55,450 nucleotides of DNA from Erythrobacter sp. SCN 62-14 (lineage in GTDB: Bacteria; Pseudomonadota; Alphaproteobacteria; Sphingomonadales; Sphingomonadaceae). The position numbers and the translations under genes are program-made. The notes under the pieces were generated by a model. That model did no database searches. It was given only the letters and a program-made list of their open reading frames with translations, and was not told where the DNA came from. Of this stretch, positions 5,910-15,250 are shown piece by piece. The stretch is taken from the NCBI GenBank assembly GCA_001724215.1, contig MEDW01000005.1, positions 1 to 55,450 on the forward strand, read 5' to 3'. How positions within the stretch are numbered: the first letter of the stretch is position 1; each line of letters begins with the position of its first letter.

Positions 5910-8378
5910 TCAGAAGTCGAACCGCACCGAAGCAAGGATCGTGCGGCCCTGAATAGAGCGCGCGCGAACAATATCATTGGCAGGGATCAGGCCCTCTTCC
6001 GCCTCGGTAAAACCAAAGCTGTTGAACAGGTTGGTGGCGTTGAGGCCCACTTCCACCCGGTCCATCGGGCGCACGGCAACAAAGGCGTTGACCTGAGCAA
6101 AGGCAGGCAGCTTGAGGCCATTATTGTCCTGCGCAAAGCTGGCCGTTGTGCCGATGATGTTTGCACCGATGGTGAACAGATCGTCACTGTATTGCGCGGT
6201 TCCCTGATAGACGAGATCGGCCTGACGGCGCGGCGTGTTGCCGATCGTGGTGATGTCGAGCGCATCGACAATCTCCGCCTTGGTCCAGGTTGCGCCCGCC
6301 GACAGCGAAAACGGTCCGGTGGTGTAGGAGCCTTCAAGCTCAACCCCATAGGCTTCGAATTCGGTGTCGAACAGCACCAGCGGAGCAATATCGACATTGG
6401 TTTCCGAGGTGCGCGCATAAAAGCCGGTGGCGTAAACCGCGATCCCGCGCGATTGGTATTTGACGCCGAGTTCCGCCTGATTGACCCGCGCGATCACCCC
6501 GCTGTCGCCGCCCGGCAGGCTGCCGTCGACTGCGCTGACAGCAGGCGAGAACAGGCTGCGATCAGCAGTGTGGCGGCCGCCCCGGCTGTAGCGTGCAAAC
6601 ACACCCAATTCATCGGTCACAAGGTAGTTTGCGCCCAGCGAATAGGACAGATAGCCGAAGTTGTAATTGACGGGCCGAGCCTGGCCCAGCGGCAATTGAC
6701 TGGTGAGCGCTTCGGCGGGGCTGATGATGCCGTTGTTGTCGAAATCAAACCCGATGACGCCATTGCCAAAGCCGCTGTCAGCCCCGGTGATCGAGCCATT
6801 GGCATCGCCAAAATCATACCTTGCGCTGAGATCGAGCGTCAGGCGATCAATTTCCAGAGACAGCGAGGCAAAGGGCGCAAAGGTTGAATAATCAACGTCG
6901 TAATTGCGCCGGCAGCAATTGCCAAAGAAGCTCGCGCCAAAGCCTGCCTGCCCGTTTTGCGTCACCGCATTGCCATCGGCATCGAGGATGTCCACCAGCA
7001 CCGCGCGCCCGCCGCCTTCGACGGTCTGCACCTGGCTGGTCCACAGCCAATCGGTGTCAATCGTCTGACGCGAGGCGTAAAAACCGCCGGTAAAGGCGAG
7101 CCGCGCGCCGCCCAGATCGAAATCATTGCTGATGCGGAAATCATTGGTGATGTTATCGAGGCTGTTCAGGCGCACATTGAACATCACGACATTGGTGAGC
7201 AGGCCATTGCCGCCAATCGTCGCCGGATTGGCGAGCGCGCCTGCATTGGGCCCCGATGCAAAGCGGATGGTTGAGCCTGCCCCGCCAAGCCCATCGGCAA
7301 TGGCTTGTGCAGCGCCTGCCTCTGCCGGGAAGGGCGAGGTGAAGCTGCCTGAATTATCGGCAAAGCGGAAGCGGTTGGTGACCTGCCAGCCTGCACCAAT
7401 GTCAAACTGGGCTTCCACGCCAAAAGCCGCGCTGCGAACCGAAAGGCCATCATTGATGTTGAAGCTGGTGGGATTATTGCTCCCATCCAGCGTCACGGCT
7501 TGCGTGATAAAGGGGCTGTAAAGCGCATCGCGGCGCGGATCAAAGCCAGCAATCCCGCGATAATTGGGGCTAGCATTGGTGCCTGTCACCTGCACCGGCA
7601 TGGGCAGGATCGTGGGCGTGCGATCATTCAGGTATTTCCCGTAAAAACGGATATAGCCGCTGTCGAACTCCTTGGTGATGTTGGCCTTGATCTGGCCGCC
7701 GTCAAAGCCATTAAAGCCGATATCGCGCGGTCCCTCGCCGGTGCGATAGAACCCACCGACATGGAAATAGAGATCATCGGCGAGGCGCGAGCCGTAGTCG
7801 AAATCCATGCGGTAGGTTTCGAAATCCAATCCGACGCTGGCCTGAATGGCGCCGCCTTCCTGCTTGCCGGTCTTGGAGATGAAGTTGATGACCGCGCCGG
7901 GCGCGTTCGAGGCAAAGGTTGATGCTGAACCGCCGCGCACCGCTTCGACGCGGGCAACATTGCGATCGGCGCGCAGGAAATTATCGGCATTGCCAAAGAT
8001 GATGTCGCCAAATTCGAGAATCGGTAGGCCATCTTCCTGAAGCTGGATATAGCGCGCACCGCCTGTTGATACGGGCAGACCGCGCACCGCGATATTGGCA
8101 TTGCCTTCGCCGCCTGATGCTTCGGAACGGATACCCGGAATCTGGCGGATGAGATCGGCCGAAGAGGGCGGAGCAAGCCGCACGATGGTGTCTTCATTGA
8201 GCGTGCTGACAGAGATTGAGGTTTCAAGCCGGTTCTGTCCACGCGCGGTGGCGGTGACAATGATCTCGCCGCTGTCTGCACCGTCAGCATTATCCTGAGC
8301 CAGTGCCGGGCTTGCAGCAAGGCCGCTTGCGCCAAGAGCCAAGACACTCGCGCCCAGCGCGCAACGCACTTTCACCAT
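5910..8378 (-). CDS. TonB-dependent outer-membrane receptor (sucrose/fructan-locus type)
   Basis: An 822-residue TonB-dependent receptor, predicted to carry sugar across the outer membrane using the proton motive force. It starts with a signal peptide (MVKVRCALGASVLALGASGLAASPALAQ), then a TonB box (EIIVTA), a plug domain (residues about 40-165, ending ...GAVINFISKTGK) and a 22-strand barrel ending with the aromatic terminus VRFDF. Start 8378 is preceded by GGGGAGAA. Two LacI-type operators lie 59-97 bases upstream, and a divergent sucrose-type MFS plus LacI follow. The gene set matches the sux-like sucrose uptake loci of Xanthomonas and other TonB users; the substrate is inferred from context. 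Confidence 0.88.
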   Translation of the reverse strand: MVKVRCALGASVLALGASGLAASPALAQDNADGADSGEIIVTATARGQNRLETSISVSTLNEDTIVRLAPPSSADLIRQIPGIRSEASGGEGNANIAVRGLPVSTGGARYIQLQEDGLPILEFGDIIFGNADNFLRADRNVARVEAVRGGSASTFASNAPGAVINFISKTGKQEGGAIQASVGLDFETYRMDFDYGSRLADDLYFHVGGFYRTGEGPRDIGFNGFDGGQIKANITKEFDSGYIRFYGKYLNDRTPTILPMPVQVTGTNASPNYRGIAGFDPRRDALYSPFITQAVTLDGSNNPTSFNINDGLSVRSAAFGVEAQFDIGAGWQVTNRFRFADNSGSFTSPFPAEAGAAQAIADGLGGAGSTIRFASGPNAGALANPATIGGNGLLTNVVMFNVRLNSLDNITNDFRISNDFDLGGARLAFTGGFYASRQTIDTDWLWTSQVQTVEGGGRAVLVDILDADGNAVTQNGQAGFGASFFGNCCRRNYDVDYSTFAPFASLSLEIDRLTLDLSARYDFGDANGSITGADSGFGNGVIGFDFDNNGIISPAEALTSQLPLGQARPVNYNFGYLSYSLGANYLVTDELGVFARYSRGGRHTADRSLFSPAVSAVDGSLPGGDSGVIARVNQAELGVKYQSRGIAVYATGFYARTSETNVDIAPLVLFDTEFEAYGVELEGSYTTGPFSLSAGATWTKAEIVDALDITTIGNTPRRQADLVYQGTAQYSDDLFTIGANIIGTTASFAQDNNGLKLPAFAQVNAFVAVRPMDRVEVGLNATNLFNSFGFTEAEEGLIPANDIVRARSIQGRTILASVRFDF

Positions 8379-8436
8379 CGTTGTTCTCCCCTGCTTGGCA
8401 ATTTTCTTGCCTGTTGCAACCTCACGCATAGTTTTG

Positions 8437-8452
8437 TTGCAAACGATTGCAA
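8437..8452. promoter_or_regulatory. LacI-family operator 1 in the receptor/MFS intergenic region
   Basis: TTGCAAACGATTGCAA is a near-perfect palindrome with the central CG typical of LacI/PurR-type sites. It lies 59 bases before the receptor start and 98 bases before the MFS start. It differs from operator 2 at a single position. The likely binder is the LacI protein encoded at 9891-10919. Confidence 0.8.
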
Positions 8453-8459
8453 GTAGAAT

Positions 8460-8475
8460 TTGCAAACGTTTGCAA
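8460..8475. promoter_or_regulatory. LacI-family operator 2 in the receptor/MFS intergenic region
   Basis: TTGCAAACGTTTGCAA is a perfect 16-base palindrome with a central CG, 23 bases (about two helical turns) from the first operator. Two phased sites between divergent transport genes are well placed for cooperative repression of both promoters. Confidence 0.85.
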
Positions 8476-8550
8476 TTTGCGTCTTGCTGTGTCAGTCCTA
8501 AGCCCATAGCGCGGCGATTAAGACCCGCGCGCACATGGGAGGCGAGGGGC

Positions 8551-9882
8551 ATGGCACAGGCTAAGCCGCGGTTATCACTGCTGCGAATCGTCGAAATGAA
8601 CATCGGCTTTTTCGGCCTCCAGTTCAGCTTTGGCTTGCAGCAGGCCAATATGGGGCCAATCTATGGCTTCCTTGGCGCGGATGAGGCGACGATGCCGCTC
8701 TTGTGGCTGGCAGGCCCGATGACGGGGCTTATCATCCAGCCAATTGTCGGCGCGATGAGCGATCGGACAAGCTCGCGCCATGGCCGCCGCACGCCCTATT
8801 TCCTGATTGGCGCGGTGATCTGTTCGATCAGCCTGTTCCTGATGCCGATGTCGAGCGCCTTGTGGATGGCGGCAAGCCTGCTGTGGATTTTGGATGCAGG
8901 CAACAACATCACGATGGAGCCGTATCGCGCCTATGTCGCAGACAGGCTGGTGGCCGATCAGCGCAGCGTCGGCTTCCTCACGCAAAGCGCGTTTACTGGC
9001 CTTGCGCAAACCCTGTCCTATCTTGCGCCGAGCCTGCTCACCGCTTTCGTGGCCAAGGACGTGCTTGATGCCAATGGCATTCCGGTGATTGTGCGGATTG
9101 CCTTTGTGATTGGCGCGATCCTCTCGATCTCCACGATTGTATGGTCGGTGTGGCGCGTGCCGGAATTGCCTTTGAGCGAGGAAGAACGCACCGCCATGGC
9201 GGAAAAGCCGCTCACCGTGCGCGCGACGCTGGCTGAGATTGGCGATGCGATCCGTTCCATGCCGCGCCCGATGCGGCAATTGGCCGCGGCGATGCTGTGC
9301 CAGTGGTATGCGATGTTCGCCTATTGGCAATACATCACCTTTGCGGTTGCCCGCTCGCTTTATGATACGGCCGATCCCTCCAGCGCGGCTTTCCGCGAGG
9401 CAACGCTGACCACCCAGCAGGCAGGCGCGCTTTACAATTTCATCGCTTTTGCAGGCGCGCTGGCGCTGATCCCGATTATCGCGCGGGCAGGCGCAAGACT
9501 GGTGCACGCAGGCTGCCTTACCGCATCGGGGATTGCCATGCTGATGATCCCGGGTGTGGAAAACACCGCCGCCCTGTTCGTGCTGATGCTGGGGATTGGC
9601 ATTGGCTGGGCCGGCATGATGGGCAACACCTATGTCATGCTGGCCGATTGCATCCCTGCCGAACGAACCGGGATTTACATGGGCATCTTCAACATGTTCA
9701 TCGTTATTCCCATGCTGATCCAGACCATCACCATGCCGCTGATCTACCGCCCGCTGTTGGGGGGTGATCCGCGCAATGTGTTGATGCTGGGCGGCGGATT
9801 GATGCTGGCAGGCGCGCTTGCTACGCTCATGGTTGATGCTGGGCACCGCGTCAAAAGCGGCACGGCAGCGCCTGCAAGCTGA
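8551..9882 (+). CDS. MFS sugar transporter, SUT/SuxC-like (probable sucrose:H+ symporter)
   Basis: A 443-residue, 12-helix inner-membrane carrier. The N-terminus MNIGFFGLQFSFGLQQANMGPIY, the loop IQPIVGAMSDRTSSRHGRRTPYF and the helix-4 motif LDAGNNITMEPYRAYVAD match glycoside-pentoside and sucrose symporters of the SUT/SuxC type. Start 8551 has a GGAGGCGAGG ribosome site; the 52 codons upstream run through the operators and are not family sequence. It is divergent from the receptor gene and 8 bases ahead of a lacI gene, so all three share regulation. Sucrose is the best substrate guess from the GH68 neighbour. Confidence 0.85.
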   Translation: MAQAKPRLSLLRIVEMNIGFFGLQFSFGLQQANMGPIYGFLGADEATMPLLWLAGPMTGLIIQPIVGAMSDRTSSRHGRRTPYFLIGAVICSISLFLMPMSSALWMAASLLWILDAGNNITMEPYRAYVADRLVADQRSVGFLTQSAFTGLAQTLSYLAPSLLTAFVAKDVLDANGIPVIVRIAFVIGAILSISTIVWSVWRVPELPLSEEERTAMAEKPLTVRATLAEIGDAIRSMPRPMRQLAAAMLCQWYAMFAYWQYITFAVARSLYDTADPSSAAFREATLTTQQAGALYNFIAFAGALALIPIIARAGARLVHAGCLTASGIAMLMIPGVENTAALFVLMLGIGIGWAGMMGNTYVMLADCIPAERTGIYMGIFNMFIVIPMLIQTITMPLIYRPLLGGDPRNVLMLGGGLMLAGALATLMVDAGHRVKSGTAAPAS

Positions 9883-9890
9883 CGAGAACA

Positions 9891-10919
9891 ATGGGCGAGA
9901 GCGACACCAAAGGCCGGGGCGCAGGCGTGCGCACCATCACCGATCTGGCGCGGCTGGCGGGGGTATCGCCCGGCACAGTGTCGCGTGCGTTGGCGGGCAA
10001 GAGCCTCGTCAACGCGCGCACCCGCGAAAAGATTGAGGCTCTGGCGCGCGAGCACGGCTTTCGCCCCAATCAGATGGCAAGCGGATTGCGCCGCCAGAAA
10101 ACCGGCGTGATCGGGGTTGCGATCCCGCTTGGCCATGATGTGCGCCAGCAGATTTCCGACACTTTTTTCATGACGCTGTTGGGCCTCTTGGCGGATGAAC
10201 TGACCGACAAGGGATATGACCTGATGCTGCGCCGGGTTGTGCCGATGAATGATGAAGACTGGCTCGATCGCTACATTGGTTCCGGCATGGTGGATGGGGT
10301 GATCGTGATCGGCCAGTCCGATCAGTTTGATCGCATCGAAGAGGTCGCCGACGGCTATCTGCCCATGGTGGTGTGGGGCAATCACACGCAAGGCCAGCGG
10401 CACTGTGTCGTCGGGACGGATAACCGGCTTGGCGGGCGCATGGCGGCTGAACGCCTGATCGCGGCAGGCGCCACTAGCCTTGCGTTTCTCGGCGACACCG
10501 CGCCGATTGAATTTGCCGCGCGCTATGCCGGCGCGCGCGATGTGGCGATGCGCCTGGGCGTGCCCTTGCGCGTGTTGCCAACCCATCTTGCCCCCGATCA
10601 GTTGAGCGAGGAAATCGCAGCCCATCTTGCCGGGAACGCAGGCGAGGTCGACGGGATTTTCGCTGCCACCGACACCATCGCCGCTGCCTGCATGGCCCAA
10701 CTGCGCGCGCGCGGGCTTGCCGTGCCCGAGCAGGTGCGGATTGTCGGCTTTGATGATCTGCCGATTGCCAGCCAGACCGTCCCGCCGCTCACCACTATAA
10801 GGCAGGATATTCACGCAGGCGCGCGGGGCCTGGTTGATCTGTTGCTCCGGCGCTTGGCGGGCGAGGAGACGGAAAGCCTTGTCCTGCCCCCGCAGCTTAA
10901 AATCCGCGCCAGCGCTTAA
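9891..10919 (+). CDS. LacI-family repressor of the sucrose-type locus
   Basis: A 342-residue LacI/GalR regulator. The DNA-binding domain at residues about 14-60 reads TITDLARLAGVSPGTVSRALAG, followed by a hinge helix (NQMASGLRRQKT) and a periplasmic-binding-protein-like effector domain (GVIGVAIPL... VDGVIVIGQ... GIFAATDTIAAACMAQL... VRIVGFDDLPIASQTVPPLTTI). It starts 8 bases after the MFS stop and is presumably co-transcribed with it. The paired TTGCAAACGNTTGCAA sites at 8437-8475 are its probable targets. It ends overlapping the convergent pgl stop. Compare SuxR in Xanthomonas. Confidence 0.9.
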   Translation: MGESDTKGRGAGVRTITDLARLAGVSPGTVSRALAGKSLVNARTREKIEALAREHGFRPNQMASGLRRQKTGVIGVAIPLGHDVRQQISDTFFMTLLGLLADELTDKGYDLMLRRVVPMNDEDWLDRYIGSGMVDGVIVIGQSDQFDRIEEVADGYLPMVVWGNHTQGQRHCVVGTDNRLGGRMAAERLIAAGATSLAFLGDTAPIEFAARYAGARDVAMRLGVPLRVLPTHLAPDQLSEEIAAHLAGNAGEVDGIFAATDTIAAACMAQLRARGLAVPEQVRIVGFDDLPIASQTVPPLTTIRQDIHAGARGLVDLLLRRLAGEETESLVLPPQLKIRASA

Positions 10920-11539
10920 ACAAAACAGGTTACCGGCAAACGTCCTCGCGCCGACAGCAGGCGGGCAACCGGCAGATCGTGTTCGCCTGCAATCGCTGCG
11001 TCCAAAACCGCGCGCTTATCACGCCCTCGGATCACGAACATCATCGCATCGCATTCGAGCAGCGCTGGGATAGTAAGTGTGATGCGATCAAATGGCGCTT
11101 CGGGCGGCAGCGGATCGGGGGTGAGGCGGCGCACGCGGGCAGGATCATCGCTGCGCGGATCGGTGTTGGGAAAGAGCGAGGCAATGTGCCCGTCCGCGCC
11201 CATCCCCAGCCACACCAGCGCGAAATGGGGCGGGGCGGTGTCGAGCGCCAGCGCCTGAACCCGCGCGCCCTGAGGTTCCAGCAGCGCGCGCAGTTTGCCG
11301 GTGTTGCTGGCGGGATGATCTTCGGGAACGATGCGGTCATCGCCGGGGTATGCGACGACGCGCTCCCAATCGAGCGGGTGCTTCACCAACTCGGCCAAAA
11401 TCGGGAAGGGGGTTGATCCGCCCGGCAGGCAGATCGCCACCGCGCCCTCGCTCGCGGCCAGCGCGGCTGCAAGGCGGCTCGCAATCCAGCGAGCAATAGC
11501 AGCATCGTCTGCGCCGGCGACCAATTCCAGATCGCGCAT
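10916..11539 (-). CDS. pgl: 6-phosphogluconolactonase
   Basis: Pgl hydrolyses 6-phosphogluconolactone to 6-phosphogluconate, between Zwf and Edd. The protein has 207 residues. It shows PGGSTPFPIL near the start, VVAYPGDDRIVPEDHPASNTG and the family signature VWLGMGADGHIASLFPNT. The ATG at 11539 is preferred; a TTG three codons upstream overlaps the antiporter stop. It is the last gene of the minus-strand series zwf-edd-eda-antiporter-pgl. Its stop overlaps that of the convergent lacI gene, so no terminator space exists between them. Confidence 0.93.
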   Translation of the reverse strand: MRDLELVAGADDAAIARWIASRLAAALAASEGAVAICLPGGSTPFPILAELVKHPLDWERVVAYPGDDRIVPEDHPASNTGKLRALLEPQGARVQALALDTAPPHFALVWLGMGADGHIASLFPNTDPRSDDPARVRRLTPDPLPPEAPFDRITLTIPALLECDAMMFVIRGRDKRAVLDAAIAGEHDLPVARLLSARGRLPVTCFV

Positions 11540-11544
11540 CACAT

Positions 11545-12744
11545 TCAAGCCTCATCATCCATGCGCGCATGGGCGCGTTTGGCCAGTGGGGTCGCCATCG
11601 GGGTTGTCAGCATGGTGCTCATCACCGCCATCAGCAGCAGCGCCGTAAAGGTCGTATTGGTGATGATCGCCTTGTCGAGCAGGATATTGGCAAAGATGAT
11701 CATGATCAGCGCTTTGGTCTGCAACAGCCAGCCAATCAGGCTTGCTTCGTTGCGCGTCCAGCCAAGTATCCATCCGGCAATGCGCAGCCCCAACAGCTTG
11801 CCGCCGACCGCTGCCACAAGCAGCAACAGCGCCGCGCCGAAAACCATAACCCCGCCGCCTTCCCACGCGGTGCGCAGGCCTGTGGAGAGGAAAAACACCG
11901 GCATGATTGTCATCAGCACGACAGCGCGGAAGCGGTCCATCGCCTCGTGCCCGAACCAGCGCGCTTCGAGCACGACGCCAGCCAGAAAAGCACCGACCAT
12001 GTAATGGAGGCCCGACCAGTCGGCGGCCAGCGCGCTGGCGATCAGCCAGATCAGCGCGGCAGGCCAGCGTTCATCCTTGTTGAGGCGCTCCATAATCCGG
12101 CGCACTCCCCATGCCGCCAGCGCAAAGCCCACAACAAACAGTCCCTGCCGCCCGATGCGTTCAAAATCGAGCAGGATCAGCGCCAGCACGGCCCAGATCG
12201 CGATATCATCAAGGCTGGCATAGCGCAGCACGCGCTGGCCCATCTGGCGGCGCAGGATGCCCATCTTGTCCATCAACAGGATAAGGATGGGAAGGGCGGT
12301 CACCGCGCAGGCCATGCCAATGCCGAGCACGACTTGCCAGTCGCGCCCCTGCACCCCGCGCCAGCCCGGCCACTGCAGTAGAATTTCCGCCGCAATCGCG
12401 CCCATGATCAGCGGTACGCCCAATGCAAGGCTCGCCGTCACTCCGGTTTCGGCGCGGTGCTTCCACGCGGTTGCGAGATCCAGTTCGATCCCTGCCACCC
12501 ACACGAACAGCATAACCGCCCACCACGCTACGCCATTGAGCGAATGGATCACTTCGGGCCGAAACACAAAGGCGTAGTATTCCGGATAGATCGCCCCCAG
12601 CACTCCGGGGCCGAGAAGAATGCCGCCGATAATCTGCACCACCACCAGCGGCGCCCAGTAATCCATGCGGAGCAGCCGCCACGCTAGCCAAGGCAGCGCG
12701 AAGATGATCAGCAGCGCGATCAGATAGACTTCAGTGAGGGTCAT
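11545..12744 (-). CDS. CPA2-family cation:proton antiporter
   Basis: A 399-residue inner-membrane protein with about 11-12 hydrophobic helices (Na_H_Exchanger domain). Supporting segments are IIGGILLGPGVLG near the N-terminus, VWVAGIELDLATAWKH, GIGMACAVTALPILILLMDKMG and ASLDDIAIWAVLALILL, which resemble the KefB/CPA2 core including acidic residues in mid-membrane. No C-terminal TrkA-N domain is present, so it is a short-form exchanger. It lies between eda and pgl on the same strand and is probably co-transcribed. The ion (Na+ or K+) is not predictable; a role balancing cation or acid load during sugar catabolism is inference from position. Confidence 0.8.
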   Translation of the reverse strand: MTLTEVYLIALLIIFALPWLAWRLLRMDYWAPLVVVQIIGGILLGPGVLGAIYPEYYAFVFRPEVIHSLNGVAWWAVMLFVWVAGIELDLATAWKHRAETGVTASLALGVPLIMGAIAAEILLQWPGWRGVQGRDWQVVLGIGMACAVTALPILILLMDKMGILRRQMGQRVLRYASLDDIAIWAVLALILLDFERIGRQGLFVVGFALAAWGVRRIMERLNKDERWPAALIWLIASALAADWSGLHYMVGAFLAGVVLEARWFGHEAMDRFRAVVLMTIMPVFFLSTGLRTAWEGGGVMVFGAALLLLVAAVGGKLLGLRIAGWILGWTRNEASLIGWLLQTKALIMIIFANILLDKAIITNTTFTALLLMAVMSTMLTTPMATPLAKRAHARMDDEA

Positions 12745-12771
12745 GGGCGCCGCGGGTGTAGCCGTTGCTCA

Positions 12772-12785
12772 CCTTTGCGCAAAGG
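12772..12785. promoter_or_regulatory. 14-bp perfect palindrome between eda and antiporter genes
   Basis: CCTTTGCGCAAAGG is a perfect palindrome in the 66-base gap between the eda stop and the antiporter start (both minus strand). It could be an operator or a small hairpin attenuating expression downstream of eda. There is no adjoining T-run. Confidence 0.4.
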
Positions 12786-12810
12786 AGTTTCGCGGCGGCG
12801 CAGCAAGAGA

Positions 12811-13434
12811 TCAGGTCCGGCGCAAACGGGCCGCGGCTTTAGCCATGGTGGTGATCGCAGGCCCATCGGGCGTGCCCTTGGGCGCAACCCAGCTGCCACC
12901 CACGCACAGCACGGCATCAAAAGCGAGCCATTCGGCCGCGTTGTCCGGCCCGATCCCGCCGGTCGGGCAGAAGCGAACATTGCCAAATGGCCCTGCCAGC
13001 GCTTTCAGGGCAGGCAAGCCGCCTGACGCCATGGCAGGGAAGAATTTGAAGCGATTAAGCCCCATGTCCATGCCGCGCATGATGTCGCCTGCATTGGCAA
13101 TGCCCGGCAGGAACGGCACGCCGCTCGCGATAGCGGCCTTGCCCAAAGGCTCTGTCAGGCCGGGCGAGACGATGAATTCACTGCCCGCTTCCAATGCTGC
13201 ATCCAATTCATCAGGATTGGTGACCGTGCCTGCACCGACGATCGCACCTGCAACCTGTTTCATCGCGGCGATGGCGGGCAGCGCAGCAGGCGTGCGCAAG
13301 GTGACTTCGAGCACCGGCAAGCCGCCCGCCACCAGCGCCTCGGCCAGCGGGACAGCGTGGGCGATATCCTCGATCACAATCACCGGGATCACGGGCGCGG
13401 TGCGCATCAGGTCGTCAATGCTGGGCGTGGGCAT
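12811..13434 (-). CDS. eda: 2-keto-3-deoxy-6-phosphogluconate aldolase
   Basis: Eda splits KDPG into pyruvate and glyceraldehyde 3-phosphate, the last step of the Entner-Doudoroff pathway. The protein has 207 residues. The TIM barrel shows VLEVTLRTPAALPAI (catalytic Glu), GAGTVTNPDELDAALEAG, the Schiff-base lysine motif NRFKFFPA and FCPTGGIGPDN. The ATG at 13434 is 4 bases past the edd stop with AGGA upstream; the longer TTG form would overlap edd. The tight spacing indicates an edd-eda unit. Confidence 0.96.
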   Translation of the reverse strand: MPTPSIDDLMRTAPVIPVIVIEDIAHAVPLAEALVAGGLPVLEVTLRTPAALPAIAAMKQVAGAIVGAGTVTNPDELDAALEAGSEFIVSPGLTEPLGKAAIASGVPFLPGIANAGDIMRGMDMGLNRFKFFPAMASGGLPALKALAGPFGNVRFCPTGGIGPDNAAEWLAFDAVLCVGGSWVAPKGTPDGPAITTMAKAAARLRRT

Positions 13435-13438
13435 GGCG

Positions 13439-15250
13439 TTAAAGTCCTGCAACTGTCATCATGGCGCTGCCGCCTTGTTCCGCGCCATCGGCAAAGCGGC
13501 GCATCATGGTGAAAATCTCGCGGCCCGTGCCCATTTCGGGCGCGGGATCGGGCGCGGGGGTGCGGGTCGACAGATCGGCATCGGTCGATAGCGTGCCGGT
13601 GTGGGCGCACAGGCGCACCATGTCTCCGTCTTGCAGGAGCGCGAGCGGCCCACCACCAAGTGCCTCGGGTGTGCAGTGGATTGCAGCCGGAACCTTGCCG
13701 CTTGCCCCCGACATCCGCCCGTCTGTCACCAGCGCCACCTTGAACCCGCGATCCTGCAGCACGCCCAAGGGCGGCATCAGCTTGTGGAGTTCGGGCATCC
13801 CATTGGCGCGCGGGCCCTGAAAGCGCACCACAACCACCACATCGCGGTCGAGCTCGCCTGCATTGAAAGCGGCAGCAACGCTCGCCTGATCTTCAAAGAC
13901 CCGGCACGGCGCTTCGATGGTCCAGCGGCTTTCATCGACTGCCGAAGTCTTGAAACAGGCGCGGCCCAGATTGCCCTCGACCAGCCGCATCCCGCCATCG
14001 GGCTTGAACGGAGTGGCGACCGGGCGCAGCATGGTGTCATCCATGCTGGGTCCCACCTCGCGCCACACCAGCGCCTCGTCCTCGAGCCCCGGCTCGCGCG
14101 CATAATCCGACAAGTCGCCGCGCCCCACTGTCAGGATATCGCGGTGAGCAAGGCCTGCCTCAAGCAATTCCCCAATCACAAAGCCCATGCCGCCTGCATT
14201 GTGGAAATGGTTCACATCGCCTGAGCCATTGGGATAGATCTGCGCGATCAGTGGCACGGCGCTGGAAAGTTCCGAAAGATCATTCCAGTCGAAGATCACG
14301 CCAGCCGCGCGCGCCATGGCGGGCAGGTGGATCGCATGATTGGTTGATCCGCCCGTTGCCAGCAAGCCCACGGCGGCGTTGATGATCGCCTTTTCATCAA
14401 CACAGCGGCCCAAGGGGCGATAGTCATCGCTTTTTGGGCCAATCGCCGCCACGCGGTGCACCGCCTCTCGGTCGAGCGCTTGGCGCAATTTCGTACCCGG
14501 CTGTATGAAGGCGCTGCCCGGAATATGCAGGCCCATCATCTCCATCATCATCTGGTTGGAATTGGCCGTGCCGAAAAAGGTGCAGGTTCCCGGCGAATGA
14601 TAGCTGCCCATCTCGCTGGCGAGCAGTTCGGCGCGGGTCGCTTTCCCTTCCGCGTAAAGCTGGCGCACGCGCTGCTTTTCCTTGTTGGGAATGCCCGAGG
14701 GCATGGGGCCGGAAGGGACGAAGATCGTCGGCAAGTGGCCAAAGCGAAGGCTCCCCATCAAAAGGCCCGGCACGATCTTGTCGCAAATGCCCAGCATCAG
14801 CGCGCCATCATACATCGCATGGGACAGCGCCACCGCGGTGGACAGGGCAATCACATCGCGGCTGAACAGCGAAAGCTCCATCCCCGTCTCGCCCTGCGTC
14901 ACCCCGTCGCACATCGCGGGCGTGCCGCCTGCGACCTGAGCCGTCGCGCCCACTTCGCGGGCGTAGATTTTCAGCCGGTCGGGATAGCGCCCATAGGGCT
15001 GATGGGCGGACAGCATATCATTATAGGCGGTGACGATGCCGATATTGGGGCCTTTTGCCGCCACCAGCGCGGCCTGATCTTCGAGAGCTCCTGCAAAGGC
15101 ATGGGCAAGGTTCGAGCACGACACCGCGCTGCGCTCGCCCATATTGTCGGCCTCACGCGCAATCAGATCGAGATAGGCGGCGCGGGAGGCTTTCGAATTG
15201 GCGATCACCCGCCGCGTCACCTTGTGCAGGGTATCGTTGAGGTTACTCAT
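13439..15250 (-). CDS. edd: 6-phosphogluconate dehydratase
   Basis: Edd dehydrates 6-phosphogluconate to KDPG using an iron-sulfur cluster. The protein has 603 residues, the usual length. Conserved cysteine segments are [12 protein letters not shown] and [14 protein letters not shown], and the ILVD/EDD signature [17 protein letters not shown] lies near the C-terminus. [19 protein letters not shown] is characteristic of Edd as opposed to IlvD. Its ATG overlaps the end of zwf by 8 bases (ATGAGTAA), and eda follows 4 bases downstream, so the three form one translationally coupled operon. Confidence 0.96.
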   Translation of the reverse strand: MSNLNDTLHKVTRRVIANSKASRAAYLDLIAREADNMGERSAVSCSNLAHAFAGALEDQAALVAAKGPNIGIVTAYNDMLSAHQPYGRYPDRLKIYAREVGATAQVAGGTPAMCDGVTQGETGMELSLFSRDVIALSTAVALSHAMYDGALMLGICDKIVPGLLMGSLRFGHLPTIFVPSGPMPSGIPNKEKQRVRQLYAEGKATRAELLASEMGSYHSPGTCTFFGTANSNQMMMEMMGLHIPGSAFIQPGTKLRQALDREAVHRVAAIGPKSDDYRPLGRCVDEKAIINAAVGLLATGGSTNHAIHLPAMARAAGVIFDWNDLSELSSAVPLIAQIYPNGSGDVNHFHNAGGMGFVIGELLEAGLAHRDILTVGRGDLSDYAREPGLEDEALVWREVGPSMDDTMLRPVATPFKPDGGMRLVEGNLGRACFKTSAVDESRWTIEAPCRVFEDQASVAAAFNAGELDRDVVVVVRFQGPRANGMPELHKLMPPLGVLQDRGFKVALVTDGRMSGASGKVPAAIHCTPEALGGGPLALLQDGDMVRLCAHTGTLSTDADLSTRTPAPDPAPEMGTGREIFTMMRRFADGAEQGGSAMMTVAGL

